Below are positions 10,895-23,422 of a stretch of DNA of 47,300 nucleotides, in pieces. The number at the start of each line of letters is the position of its first letter. Position 1 is the first letter of the stretch. This stretch comes from Pseudaquabacterium pictum (GTDB taxonomy: Bacteria > Pseudomonadota > Gammaproteobacteria > Burkholderiales > Burkholderiaceae_C), in NCBI RefSeq assembly GCF_005403045.1, contig NZ_BJCL01000026.1, positions 1-47,300 on the forward strand, given 5' to 3'. The notes beneath the pieces are model-generated. The model had not been told where the DNA came from, ran no database searches, and was given only the letters and a program-made list of their open reading frames with translations. Both the position numbers and the translations under genes were made by a program.

Positions 10895-12748
10895 ATGATG
10901 CGGCCGGCCTCCACCGACCCGCACGCCATGCCCCTGCCCGAAGCGCCCACCGTGGCCGCCGTCTCACCCGACGCCCTGCGCGCCAGCCTGCGCCTGCGCC
11001 GTGGCCAGCTCAAGGGCCGCCAGCCCGACGACGCCGCACGTGCCCAGGTGCTGGCCCTGTTGCCCGGCCTGGACAGCACCGACGCCCCGCCGCGTGACCG
11101 GCTGATCGAGCACCTGCATGTGATGAACGACCAGTTCGGCGCCTTGTTCCAGCGCCATCTGGTGGCCCTGGCCGCGCTGATGCGCCTGCCGATGGCACAT
11201 GTCAACGAAGTCGCCAGCTTCTACCACCACTTCCAGATCCTGCCCGACGACCAGACCGCGCCGCGGCTGACGGTGCGGGTGTGCAGCGGCCTGAGCTGCC
11301 AGATCGCCCAGAACTCGGCTGGCGGCGACGGCCTGCTGCAGCGGCTGCAAGGCCTGCTGGGCGAGGGCGTGCAGCTGCTGCCCGCGCCCTGCGTGGGCCG
11401 CTGCGAGCAGGCGCCGGTGGCAGTGGTGGGCCAGGCGCCGGTGCTGCTGGCCGATGCGGCCGCGGTGCAGGCCCAGGTGCAGCAGGCGCTGGCCGATCCG
11501 GCGGCGGCGCGCCATCCGGCGGCCCCCGCCGCTGCGGCTTTCGACCCCGCCGCCCAGGCGCCTTGCGCCATCACCCATGGCGAGACGGATGTGGCGCCGC
11601 CCTGGGTGCGCCTGGCCGCCTACCGCCAGGCCGGCGGCTACCAGCTGGCCGCCGATCTGGCGACCGGCGCCGTGGCGGCCGATGCGGTGCTGGCCGCGAT
11701 GACCGATGCCGGCCTGCGTGGCCTGGGCGGCGCGGGCTTTCCGGCCGGCCGCAAGTGGTCCATCGTGCGCAGCCAGCCGGCGCCACGGCTGCTGGCGGTC
11801 AACCTCGACGAGGGCGAGCCCGGCACCTTCAAGGACCGCACCTACCTGGAACGCGATCCGCACCGCTTCCTGGAAGGCCTGTTGGTGGCTGCCAGGGTGG
11901 TGGGCATCGACGCGGTGTGGATCTACCTGCGCGACGAGTACCACGGCGCCCGCGCCATCCTGCAGCAGACCCTGGCCGAGCTGCAGGCCGACCCGCCATG
12001 CCCGCTGCCGGTGATCACCCTGCGCCGCGGCGCCGGTGCCTACATCTGCGGCGAGGAGTCGGCCATGCTGGAGAGCATCGAAGGCAAGCGCGGCGAGCCG
12101 CGGCTGCGCCCGCCGTACATCGCCGAGCGCGGCCTGTTCGACCGGCCGACGCTGGCGCACAACTTCGAGACGCTGTACTGGGTGCGCGACATCGTGCAGC
12201 GCGGCCCGGCCTGGTTCAGCGGCTTCGGTAGGCATGGGCGGCGGGGCCTGCGCAGCTTCAGCGTCAGCGGCCGGGTGCGGCAGCCGGGGGTGAAGCTGGC
12301 GCCGGCCGGCATCACGCTGCGCGAGCTGGTCGACGAGTTCTGCGGCGGCATGGCCGACGGGCATCGGCTGCAGGCCTATCTGCCGGGCGGTGCTTCGGGC
12401 GGCATCCTGCCGGCGCGGCTGGCCGATGTGCCGCTGGACTTCGACACGCTGCAGCCGCATGGCTGCTTCATCGGCTCGGCGGCGGTGGTGGTGCTGAGCC
12501 AGCACGACAGCGTGCGCGCCGCGGCGGTCAACACCATGCAGTTCTTCGCCGACGAGAGCTGCGGCCAGTGCACCCCCTGCCGCGTGGGCACGGCCAAGGC
12601 CGCCGCACTGATGGCCGCGCCGCGCTGGGACCATGCCACGCTGGACGATCTGGCCATGGTGATGGCCGACGCCAGCATCTGCGGCCTGGGGCAGGCGGCG
12701 CCGAACGCCATCCGCTGCGTGCAGCAGTACTTCCCCGAGGCGGTGTGA
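10895..12748 (+). CDS. NAD-dependent formate dehydrogenase, fused beta subunit (NuoE + NuoF-like)
   Basis: Electron-transfer and NAD-reducing subunit, 617 residues. Residues ~30-190 are NuoE-like with a [2Fe-2S] site of four Cys (CSGLSC and CVGRC). Residues ~225-610 are NuoF-like: GLGGAGFPAGRKW binds FMN, GAYICGEESAMLESIEG binds NADH/FMN, and ESCGQCTPCRVG plus a distal Cys (ICGLGQ) ligate a [4Fe-4S] cluster. In Cupriavidus and Rhodobacter these are separate FdsG and FdsB proteins; the fused form matches the beta subunit of the two-subunit enzyme (FDH1) of Methylobacterium extorquens. The start is uncertain: ATG 10895, 10898 and 10928 are all in frame and none has a clear ribosome site. The alpha gene follows after one base. 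Confidence 0.92.
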   Translation: MMRPASTDPHAMPLPEAPTVAAVSPDALRASLRLRRGQLKGRQPDDAARAQVLALLPGLDSTDAPPRDRLIEHLHVMNDQFGALFQRHLVALAALMRLPMAHVNEVASFYHHFQILPDDQTAPRLTVRVCSGLSCQIAQNSAGGDGLLQRLQGLLGEGVQLLPAPCVGRCEQAPVAVVGQAPVLLADAAAVQAQVQQALADPAAARHPAAPAAAAFDPAAQAPCAITHGETDVAPPWVRLAAYRQAGGYQLAADLATGAVAADAVLAAMTDAGLRGLGGAGFPAGRKWSIVRSQPAPRLLAVNLDEGEPGTFKDRTYLERDPHRFLEGLLVAARVVGIDAVWIYLRDEYHGARAILQQTLAELQADPPCPLPVITLRRGAGAYICGEESAMLESIEGKRGEPRLRPPYIAERGLFDRPTLAHNFETLYWVRDIVQRGPAWFSGFGRHGRRGLRSFSVSGRVRQPGVKLAPAGITLRELVDEFCGGMADGHRLQAYLPGGASGGILPARLADVPLDFDTLQPHGCFIGSAAVVVLSQHDSVRAAAVNTMQFFADESCGQCTPCRVGTAKAAALMAAPRWDHATLDDLAMVMADASICGLGQAAPNAIRCVQQYFPEAV

Positions 12749-12749
12749 G

Positions 12750-15575
12750 ATGACCGGTCCTGACCTGTTCGACTTCCAGCTCGACGGCGCCACCGTCAAC
12801 GCCCGCCCCGGCGAGACCATCCTGCAGGCCGCCCAGCGCCAGGGCGTGCAGATCCCGCGGCTGTGCCACAGCGACGGCCTGCGCCCCGACGGCAACTGCC
12901 GCGCCTGCGTGGTCGAGATCGCCGGCGAGCGCACGCTGGCGCCCAGCTGCTGCCGTGTGCCCACGCCCGGCATGCAGGTGCAGGCCCGCAGCGCGCGGGC
13001 GCTCAAGAGCCAGAAGATGGTGGTCGAGCTGCTGCTGGCCGACCTGCCCACCACCGGCAGCAAGTGGGTGGATGGCGACGCCGCCCGCCCGCACGGCGAG
13101 CTGAGCGCCTGGGCCGACACGCTCGGCGTCACGCCGCGCCCGGCGCTCACCGCATTGCAGCGCCAGCAACCGGCGCCCGATGCCTCGCACCCGGCGATGC
13201 TGGTCAACCTCGACGCCTGCATCCAGTGCACCCGCTGCGTGCGCGCCTGCCGCGAGACGCAGATGAATGACGTGATCGGCCTGCTGCACCGCGGCGCCGG
13301 CACGCAGATCGCCTTCGACCTGGGTGATGCGATGGGCGACAGCAGCTGCGTGGGCTGCGGTGAATGTGTGCAGGCCTGCCCCACCGGCGCGCTCAGCGCC
13401 AAGTCGCTGGTCGGCGACCAGCGGGTGGACAAGACGGTGGATTCGGTCTGCCCCTACTGTGGCGTCGGCTGCCTGATCCAGTACCAGGTCAAGGACAACA
13501 CCATCGTCGCGGTGCAGGGCCGCGATGGCCCGGCCAATGCCGGCCGGCTGTGCGTCAAGGGCCGCTTCGGCTTCGACTATGTGCACCACCGCCAGCGGCT
13601 GACCAAGCCGCTGATCCGCAAGCCCGGCGTGCCCAAGGACGGCAGCATCGACGCCCGCCCGGGCGACTGGCAGGCGGTGTTCCGCGAGGCCAGCTGGGAC
13701 GAGGCGCTGGACCTCGCCGCCGGTGGCCTGAAGGCCCTGCGGGATGCCCACGGCCCGCAGACACTGGCCGGCTTCGGCTCGGCCAAGGGCAGCAACGAGG
13801 AGGCCTACCTGTTCCAGAAGCTGGTGCGCACCGGCTTCGGCAGCAACAACGTCGACCACTGCACCCGGCTGTGCCATGCCAGCAGCGTGACGGCCCTGCT
13901 CGAAGGCGTGGGCTCGGGCGCCGTCAGCAACCCGGTCAACGATGTGCAGCATGCCGGGCTGATCCTGGTGATCGGCAGCAACCCCACGGCCAACCACCCG
14001 GTGGCGGCCACCTGGATGAAGAACGCCGCCGCCCGCGGCACCAAGATCGTGCTGGCCGACCCGCGCCGCACCGAGCTGTCGCGCCATGCCTGGCGCACGC
14101 TGCAGTTCCAGCCGGACACCGACGTGGCGCTGCTCAATGCGCTGATCCACACGGTGATCGACGAGGGCCTGACCGACCCGGCCTTTCTGCGCGACCGCGC
14201 CAGCAACTTCGCCGCGCTGAAGGAAGGCGTGGCCGCGTGTTCGCCGGAAGCGATGGCCGCGGTCTGCGGCGTGCCGGCCGCCACCCTCCGCGAGGTGGCG
14301 CGGGCCTTTGCCACCAGCAAGGCGTCGATGATCCTGTGGGGCATGGGCGTCAGCCAGCATGTGCACGGCACCGACAACGCCCGCTGCCTGATCGCGCTGT
14401 CGGCCATCACCGGCCAGATCGGCAAGCCGGGCTCCGGCCTGCATCCGCTGCGTGGCCAGAACAATGTGCAGGGCGCCAGCGATGCCGGGCTGATCCCGAT
14501 GATGTTCCCCAACTACCAGCGGGTGGACAACCCGCAGGTGCATGCCTGGTTCGAGGACTTCTGGGGCCAGCCGTTGAGCGCCCAGCCGGGGCTGACGGTG
14601 GTGGAGACGCTGCACAAGGCCGCCGCGCCGGACAACGACCCCGCCAAGGTGCGCGGCATGCTGGTGATGGGCGAGAACCCGGCGATGAGCGACCCCGATC
14701 TCAACCACGCCCGCGCCGGGCTGGCCAGCCTGCAGCACCTGGTGGTGCAGGATCTGTTCATGACAGAGACCGCCTGGCTGGCCGATGTGGTGCTGCCCGC
14801 CAGCGGCTGGCCCGAGAAGGCCGGCACGGTGACCAACACCGACCGCATGCTGCAGATGGGCCGGCGCGCGCTCGACGCGCCCGGCGAGGCGAAGCAGGAC
14901 CTGTGGATCCTGCAGCAGCTGGCCCAGCGCCTGGGCCTGGCCTGGCACTACCCCGGCCCCGACAGCGGTGTGGCCGCCGTGTACGAGGAGATGCGGCAGG
15001 CCCTGCACGGCGTGATCGCCGGTGTGCCCTGGGCGCGGCTGGACGCCGCCGGCAGCATCACCTACCCCTGCCTGAGCGAGGCCGACCCTGGCCAGCCCAT
15101 CGTCTTCACCGAGCGCTTTCCCACCGCCGACGGCCGGGTGAAGCTGGTGCCGGCAGCGGTGACGGCCGGCGCCGAGCCGCCCGACGCCGACTACCCGTTT
15201 GCGCTGATCACCGGCCGCCAGCTGGAGCACTGGCACACCGGCAGCATGACCCGCCGTGCCGAGGTGCTGGACGCGCTGGAGCCGGTGCCCACCGCCAGCC
15301 TGCACGGCAGCGACCTGGCCGCGCTGGGCCTGCAGCCGGGCGAGCTGTTGACGGTGGAAAGCCGGCGCGGCCGGATCCAGCTGCAGGCCCGCCGCGACGA
15401 CGGCACACCGCCCGGCACGGTGTTCATCCCCTTCGCCTATGCCGAGGCGGCGGCCAACCGGCTGACCCATCCGGCGCTGGACCCGGCGGCCAAGATCCCC
15501 GGCTTCAAGTTCTGCGCGGTGCGGCTGGCGCCGGCCGCGCCTGGCGCGCAGTCGGCTGCCGCCGCGTCCGTTTAA
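12750..15575 (+). CDS. NAD-dependent formate dehydrogenase, alpha (catalytic) subunit
   Basis: Molybdenum- or tungsten-bis-pterin enzyme oxidising formate to CO2, 941 residues. The N-terminus (1-80) is a [2Fe-2S] ferredoxin domain (CHSDGLRPDGNCRAC, SCC). Two [4Fe-4S] motifs follow, CIQCTRCVRAC (about 155) and CVGCGECVQACPTGA (about 201). The catalytic domain has its own cluster CPYCGVGC...CVKG (about 234-270). DHCTRLCH supplies the metal ligand Cys375 and the adjacent His376, aligning with the Cys-His pair of Rhodobacter FdsA; the enzyme therefore uses Cys, not selenocysteine. A molybdopterin dinucleotide-binding domain ends the protein. No FdsC/FdhD sulfurtransferase or FdsD gene is next to it. 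Confidence 0.95.
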   Translation: MTGPDLFDFQLDGATVNARPGETILQAAQRQGVQIPRLCHSDGLRPDGNCRACVVEIAGERTLAPSCCRVPTPGMQVQARSARALKSQKMVVELLLADLPTTGSKWVDGDAARPHGELSAWADTLGVTPRPALTALQRQQPAPDASHPAMLVNLDACIQCTRCVRACRETQMNDVIGLLHRGAGTQIAFDLGDAMGDSSCVGCGECVQACPTGALSAKSLVGDQRVDKTVDSVCPYCGVGCLIQYQVKDNTIVAVQGRDGPANAGRLCVKGRFGFDYVHHRQRLTKPLIRKPGVPKDGSIDARPGDWQAVFREASWDEALDLAAGGLKALRDAHGPQTLAGFGSAKGSNEEAYLFQKLVRTGFGSNNVDHCTRLCHASSVTALLEGVGSGAVSNPVNDVQHAGLILVIGSNPTANHPVAATWMKNAAARGTKIVLADPRRTELSRHAWRTLQFQPDTDVALLNALIHTVIDEGLTDPAFLRDRASNFAALKEGVAACSPEAMAAVCGVPAATLREVARAFATSKASMILWGMGVSQHVHGTDNARCLIALSAITGQIGKPGSGLHPLRGQNNVQGASDAGLIPMMFPNYQRVDNPQVHAWFEDFWGQPLSAQPGLTVVETLHKAAAPDNDPAKVRGMLVMGENPAMSDPDLNHARAGLASLQHLVVQDLFMTETAWLADVVLPASGWPEKAGTVTNTDRMLQMGRRALDAPGEAKQDLWILQQLAQRLGLAWHYPGPDSGVAAVYEEMRQALHGVIAGVPWARLDAAGSITYPCLSEADPGQPIVFTERFPTADGRVKLVPAAVTAGAEPPDADYPFALITGRQLEHWHTGSMTRRAEVLDALEPVPTASLHGSDLAALGLQPGELLTVESRRGRIQLQARRDDGTPPGTVFIPFAYAEAAANRLTHPALDPAAKIPGFKFCAVRLAPAAPGAQSAAAASV

Positions 15576-15585
15576 GCGCCGAATT

Positions 15586-15603
15586 GGCGGGTGCAGTCCC
15601 GCC
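15586..15603 (+). terminator. Hairpin after the formate dehydrogenase operon (terminator-like)
   Basis: GGCGGG (15586-15591) and CCCGCC (15598-15603) form a perfect 6-bp stem with a 6-base loop, 10 bases after the stop codon. The same arm sequences recur at 15625-15630 and 15641-15646 with a 10-base loop. Neither is followed by a T-run, so termination is inferred from position only. Confidence 0.4.
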
Positions 15604-15664
15604 TCCACCGGCCACCGGGCCGCGGGCGGGCCGAAACAATCCCGCCATGTGTCCAGCTTGTGTC

Positions 15665-15676
15665 TGGCACGTGCCA
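15665..15676. promoter_or_regulatory. Perfect 12-bp palindrome upstream of the hybrid kinase operon
   Basis: TGGCACGTGCCA is a complete palindrome 83 bases upstream of the kinase start, in the 183-bp gap after the formate dehydrogenase operon. It is a plausible operator for a dimeric regulator. TTGTGT (about 15659-15664) just before it and TGTACC about 16 bases further on could be a weak promoter around it. No matching second copy was noticed elsewhere in the window. Confidence 0.35.
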
Positions 15677-15758
15677 AGATGTACCCCAACTCCGACCGAC
15701 CCACGCGCTGCGCCGTCGCGACCCATCCGCCTGTCCAGGCGGAGGCGGGGTACCTGCC

Positions 15759-19057
<3,299 letters not shown>

Positions 19058-19061
<4 letters not shown>

Positions 19062-20218
19062 ACCAAGCCCATCCCCTTCCCGCGATGCTGGCCCAGGCCG
19101 ACCCCCAGGCGTCGATCCTGGTGGTGGACGACACGCCGGCCAACCTGAGCCTGCTGTCGAGCCTGCTGAGCCCGCGCTGGCGGGTGCGGCTGGCGCCGTC
19201 GGGGGCCAAGGCGCTGGAGCTGGTGCGCCGCCAGGCGCCCGACCTGATCGTGCTGGATGTGATGATGCCGGAGCTGGATGGCTACGAGGTCTGCCGCCGC
19301 CTGAAGGCCGACCCCGCCACCCGCGACATCCCGGTGCTGTTCCTCACCGCGCTGAGCCAGCCCGAGGACGAGACCCGCGGCTTCGAATGCGGCGGGGCCG
19401 ACTTCATCCACAAGCCGTTCAACCCGGCCACGGTGCTGTCGCGGGTGGCCACCCAGCTCGAGGCCAAGCAGTGGCGCGACACCCTGCACCGGCGCAATGC
19501 CTGGCTGCAGGAGGAGCTGCAGGGCCGGCTGGCCGAGGTGGAGCAGCTGCGCGATGCCACGCTGCACGTGATGATCTCGTTCGCCGAGTTCCGCGACGAG
19601 GACACCGGCTTCCATGTGCGCCGCACGCAGGAGTACGTGCGCACCCTGGCGCACTGGCTGGCCGCCCAGCCCGGCAACACCCTGGGGCTGGACGACGAGG
19701 GCATCGAGGACATCGCCAAGTCGGCGCCGCTGCACGACATCGGCAAGGTGGCGATCCCCGACGGCATCCTGCTCAAGCCCGGCCGGCTGACGCCCGACGA
19801 GATGACGGTGATGAAGACCCACGCCATGCAGGGCTGGGAGATGCTGCGCCGCGCCGCCGAGCGCATGGGCCACCAGGGCAACCGCTTCCTGCGCTACGGC
19901 ATGGAGATCGCACGCCACCACCATGAGCGCTGGGACGGTGCCGGCTACCCCGACGGCCTGCGCGGCGTGGACATCCCGCTGTCGGCCCGGCTGATGGCGG
20001 TGGCCGATGTCTACGACGCGCTGATCAGCCGCCGTCCCTACAAGGATCCGATGGACCATGACGCCGCCGTCGCCCACATCGTGGCCGGCAGCGGCGGCCA
20101 CTTCGACCCAGCGGTGGTGCAGGCCCTGCTGGCCAACCAGGACACGCTGCAGCGCATCGCGCGGCAGTGGAGCGACCAACCCCTTCCCGACAGCCTTGTG
20201 GCTGCTGACCTCCGATGA
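19058..20218 (+). CDS. Response regulator with HD-GYP domain (cyclic di-GMP phosphodiesterase)
   Basis: Cytoplasmic output protein, 386 residues. Receiver domain (~18-135) has the acidic pair VVDD, phospho-acceptor D67 ([11 protein letters not shown]) and the Lys in HKPF. A coiled-coil linker follows (~140-170). The HD-GYP domain (~175-370) carries H226-D227 ([11 protein letters not shown]), [15 protein letters not shown] with the GYP triad, and VADVYDAL, so hydrolysis of cyclic di-GMP is expected. It overlaps the kinase stop by ATGA, so the Hpt of the kinase is its likely phosphodonor. It also overlaps the next start by four bases, giving strict coupling to the barrel protein. Confidence 0.94.
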
Positions 20219-21552
20219 CACATGCCCTCCCACCCCGCCGGCGTGCCGGCATGCGCGCGATCCTGGCGCCGCTCATGCTGCTGGCCGCGCTGGCCGCGCC
20301 CCATGCCACGCAGGCGCAGGACATCGCCTGGTCCGGCTTCGCCACGCTGGGCTATGCCCAGACCGATGACGCGCCCGGGCGCTACCTGCGCTGGATCGAC
20401 GGCAACGGCACCTTCAACGCCGACAGCGTGGCCGCGCTGCAGGCAGACTGGCGCATCAACCCGCGCTGGTCGGCCACGGTGCAGCTGAAGGCTGCGCCGT
20501 CGGAGAAGTCGGACGACCAGTGGCAGCTGCGGCCGGCCTGGGCCTTCCTGGCCTGGCGGCCCGACGATGCCTGGCTGGTGCGCGCTGGCCGCATGCGCCT
20601 GCCGCTGTACATGTACTCCGAGAGCCTGGACGTGGGCGTGGCCCAGGACATGGCCCGCCTGCCGGTGGAGATGTACTCGATCATCCCGTCCAACGAGTAC
20701 AACGGCGTCTCGATCGGCCACACCCGGTCGACGAGCCTGCTGCCCGATGGCGAGCTGGCGGTGGAAGCCTACGGCGGCCGCATCGGCACCACCGCGCGCT
20801 TCTGGCTGCGCGACGGTGCGCCGCCGCAGGTGGCCGCCGGCGAGAGCTATGTGTCGGTGAACGTCACCACCTTCGGCCTGTTGACCACGCTGCGCAATCC
20901 CCGCACCACGCTGCGCCTGGGCCTGCATGCGGCACGCACCGCCCGGCTGGGTGGCGAGCGCACGCCGGTGGACTATCCCTTCGTGCCGGTCGGCCCCGGC
21001 CTGGGCTACTACAAGGTCAGTGACCTGGTGCCCGGGCCGCCGATGGAGACGGTGGCGCGCATCCGCAACGTGATCACCACGCTGGGCGTCGAGCAGCAGC
21101 TGGGCGATGGCTGGCGGGTGGCGGCTGAACTGGCGCGCAACCAGCAATTCCGCACCCGGCTGGGCTCGAACACGCTGGGTGGCTATGTCACGGTGTTCCG
21201 CGAGATGGGGGCGTTCACGCCCTATGTCAGCGCCGGGCGGCTGCGCACCAGCAGCACGCAGATGGAGCGCTACCGGCAGCTGATCAACACGCAGCTGCCG
21301 CCGATGATTCCCGGCGCCGCGCAGCTCAATGCCGCGCAGCGCATCGCGGCCGAATCGATCTACGTGGCCAACCAGACCAGCTGGACGCTGGGCATGGCCT
21401 GGCACACGCCCTGGGGCGGCAGCCTGAAGGTCGAGCATGCCAGCACCCGCATCGGCGAGACCACCCGGCTGATCGACACGCCGGCCGGCCAGCCATCGCC
21501 AGAGAACCAGCGCTTCGGCACCTGGCGGCTCAGCTACAGCGTGGCCTACTGA
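20215..21552 (+). CDS. Outer-membrane beta-barrel (porin-like) protein in the signalling operon
   Basis: Secreted protein of 445 residues. After a positively charged start a hydrophobic signal peptide (about MRAILAPLMLLAALAAP) ends near ATQAQ, residue ~35. The mature chain is a regular pattern of short amphipathic strands rich in aromatic residues (WSGFATLGYAQ, ARIRNVITTLGVEQQLGDGW, FGTWRLSYSVAY). It ends in an aromatic residue, Tyr, as outer-membrane barrels do. I do not recognise a named porin family; similar proteins are often annotated as porins beside hybrid kinases. Its place between a c-di-GMP regulator and a periplasmic protein suggests a role in sensing or transport linked to this pathway. 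Confidence 0.75.
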   Translation: MTHALPPRRRAGMRAILAPLMLLAALAAPHATQAQDIAWSGFATLGYAQTDDAPGRYLRWIDGNGTFNADSVAALQADWRINPRWSATVQLKAAPSEKSDDQWQLRPAWAFLAWRPDDAWLVRAGRMRLPLYMYSESLDVGVAQDMARLPVEMYSIIPSNEYNGVSIGHTRSTSLLPDGELAVEAYGGRIGTTARFWLRDGAPPQVAAGESYVSVNVTTFGLLTTLRNPRTTLRLGLHAARTARLGGERTPVDYPFVPVGPGLGYYKVSDLVPGPPMETVARIRNVITTLGVEQQLGDGWRVAAELARNQQFRTRLGSNTLGGYVTVFREMGAFTPYVSAGRLRTSSTQMERYRQLINTQLPPMIPGAAQLNAAQRIAAESIYVANQTSWTLGMAWHTPWGGSLKVEHASTRIGETTRLIDTPAGQPSPENQRFGTWRLSYSVAY

Positions 21553-21565
21553 GCAGGAGACGGAC

Positions 21566-21991
21566 ATGAACCGACGTCATTTCCTGCTCGCCGGCGCCCT
21601 GGGCGCCGCACCCTGGGCCCGCGCCCAGTCCGAATCCCCGCTGCTGGTCATCGGCCATGCCGGCGTGCCGCGGGTGGATGCCGCCACGGTGGCGCGGCTC
21701 TACACCGGCCGCGCCATCGAGGCCGACAACCAGCCGGTCACCGTCTACAACCTGGCGCCCGGCCATGTCCTGCGCAACCGCTTCCTGGCGGTGTGCCTGC
21801 AGTTCGACGAGGAACGCTACCGCGCCTACTGGACGGTGCGCCGCCACGTCGGCAAGGGCGCGCCGCCGCGCGAGCTGACCAGCGTGGCCCAGATGCTGGA
21901 GGTGGTGACCCGCACCCCCGGCGCGGTGGGCTACATCGACGCGGCCAGCGCGGCCGGTCAGACCGGGCTGAACGTGATCTGCCGGCTCTGA
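21566..21991 (+). CDS. Small periplasmic PBP-like (PstS-related) protein
   Basis: Exported protein of 141 residues. The N-terminus MNRRHFLLAGALGAAPWARAQ is a signal peptide with a twin-Arg start and an A-x-A-like cleavage site. The mature part resembles a trimmed type II periplasmic binding protein of the PstS-like group: LYTGRAIEADNQPVTVYNL, FL..V...DEERYRAYWT.....GKGAPP, and TPGAVGYIDA, which in full-length proteins lie around the phosphate-binding loops. At about a third of PstS length it cannot form both lobes, so it is more likely a sensor partner than a transporter component. A good ribosome site (AGGAGA, 21555-21560) lies 13 bases after the barrel gene. Confidence 0.75.
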   Translation: MNRRHFLLAGALGAAPWARAQSESPLLVIGHAGVPRVDAATVARLYTGRAIEADNQPVTVYNLAPGHVLRNRFLAVCLQFDEERYRAYWTVRRHVGKGAPPRELTSVAQMLEVVTRTPGAVGYIDAASAAGQTGLNVICRL

Positions 21992-22075
21992 CCCCCGGGC
22001 TGCGGCCCGGTGGTGGCCGCAGCGGTGCGTGCGCATACGATGCACCCACTTCGGTCGATGGGGACAGGCGTCGTG

Positions 22076-23374
22076 ATGGATCCAGCCAAACTGCGCGATG
22101 TCGTCCACCATTGGCGTGCTGGCCGCAGGCCGCTGGACGCGTGCCTGGTGCTCGCCGACGTCGATGTCGAGACCCTGCTCGAGCTCCATGCCACCAAAGC
22201 CGGCTGGCCCGTGGTGGCGCAGGAACGCGCACAGAACCTGGAAGCCGCTGGCCTGAGCCACCTGCTGACGCACTGGACGTTCCCGCCGATGCTGATGGAC
22301 GCGCCGGCCTTGTCCCTGGCCGACAGGATGGGACTGCAGCACCTGGCGTTCACCACACACCTGGCGCTGTCGAAGGGCATGCCGCAGGACGAGATCGCCG
22401 TCCGGCTGGCCTTTGTCCACGACACCGATCTGGAATCGATGTTGCGGCTTGTCATGTCCGTGGCCTTGCACACCAGGCCGGACCTGCGTGCCGCGCCAGC
22501 GCCAGCATCGCGGTCTGCGCTGTGGATGACGCTGGCCCTGACGCTGCCGTTGGGCCTGTTCCTGCTGGTCAAGTCACTGGTCCCGGCCGTGTCCTCAGAC
22601 ACCATCGGTCTGACCATTGGTTTCGGCGCCCTGTTGGGCTTTCCCCTGCTGCGGCGTCATTGGAGCAACCAGGCGGTGCACGCTGCCAGGGCTGCTGCGC
22701 CGGACGGCCTGTTCACGCTGGCCCGGGATGACCGGAAGCCGATCCTCTACCTGCGCTCGCATGTGGTCGATGGCACGGGCCGTGAGTCGGACACCCTGTT
22801 CTCGCACTTCCTCAACACCACGCGGCTCGAGACGATCGAACAGAAGCTCAGCGCCGTCGTCCGCCATGAGGGACCGATGGTTGCGCTGGAGGGCCCCAGG
22901 GAGGGGCTGCCCAATCTCGGGGCCGACCGCATCCGCTTGCCGGACGTTCAGGCGCAGGGGTGGCAAGCGCTCGTTCAAGGCCTGATGGTCCGGGCGCAAT
23001 TGGTCGTCATCCGGTTCCGCCCCACCAGAGGCACCAGCTGGGAAGTCGGCGAAGCGCTCCGCGCCTGTCCTTCCCACCTGCTGGTCTTCGTCATGGCGGT
23101 CCCGGGCGAGCCCGAGGCGGTGCGGGACGCCTCATGGCAAGTGCTGCGCCCGCTGGTGCAGGCCTGCACCTGCACCCCACTGCCGCAGAGACTGGCCGAC
23201 ACCGACTACTGCCTCGGGTTTGACGAACACTTCAATGCGAAGCTCTTCGGCGCCCGGTCCCGGGTCCTGGGCCAGACATCGGCCTTTCTGGAATCGGTGG
23301 TCGATGCGGCGGGGTTCGGCAATCCAGGCTTCGATGAAGACAAGGCCAGGCTGGCCGCGCTGGCGGCTGCTTAG
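22076..23374 (+). CDS. Unrecognised two-TM protein with cytoplasmic Rossmann-like C-terminal domain
   Basis: Not recognised as a named family. From ATG 22076 the product has 432 residues; the open frame extends to GTG 22010 and ATG 22040/22058, so the start is uncertain. Residues 1-145 are soluble and helical. Two TM helices follow at ~147-167 (LWMTLALTLPLGLFLLVKS) and ~175-193. From ~221 a globular domain begins KPILYLRSHVVDG, continues through GPMVALEGPREGLPNLGADRIRL and ends with AQLVVIRFRPTRGTSWEVGEA and HLLVFVMAVPG. These alternating strands and helices look like a Rossmann-type or TIR-like fold, and similar PILYLRSF...GP..A.GRPGE...GA.R proteins occur widely. GC is lower here (65% in 22981-23040) than in neighbours, hinting at transfer. 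Confidence 0.6.
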   Translation: MDPAKLRDVVHHWRAGRRPLDACLVLADVDVETLLELHATKAGWPVVAQERAQNLEAAGLSHLLTHWTFPPMLMDAPALSLADRMGLQHLAFTTHLALSKGMPQDEIAVRLAFVHDTDLESMLRLVMSVALHTRPDLRAAPAPASRSALWMTLALTLPLGLFLLVKSLVPAVSSDTIGLTIGFGALLGFPLLRRHWSNQAVHAARAAAPDGLFTLARDDRKPILYLRSHVVDGTGRESDTLFSHFLNTTRLETIEQKLSAVVRHEGPMVALEGPREGLPNLGADRIRLPDVQAQGWQALVQGLMVRAQLVVIRFRPTRGTSWEVGEALRACPSHLLVFVMAVPGEPEAVRDASWQVLRPLVQACTCTPLPQRLADTDYCLGFDEHFNAKLFGARSRVLGQTSAFLESVVDAAGFGNPGFDEDKARLAALAAA

Positions 23375-23422
23375 CCGTCACGGTGGCTGCTGCCAGGCGC
23401 GGGTGGACAGGCTGCTGCGGCG

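Noticed and set aside
13851-13880. Selenocysteine codon in formate dehydrogenase alpha
   Set aside because: The catalytic codon is TGC (Cys375) with no in-frame TGA.
15591-15758. Upstream GTG 15591 as kinase start
   Set aside because: The extra 56 residues are Arg/Pro/Cys-rich and not protein-like, and would cover the hairpin and palindrome; GTG 15759 has a good ribosome site and leads straight into the first TM helix.
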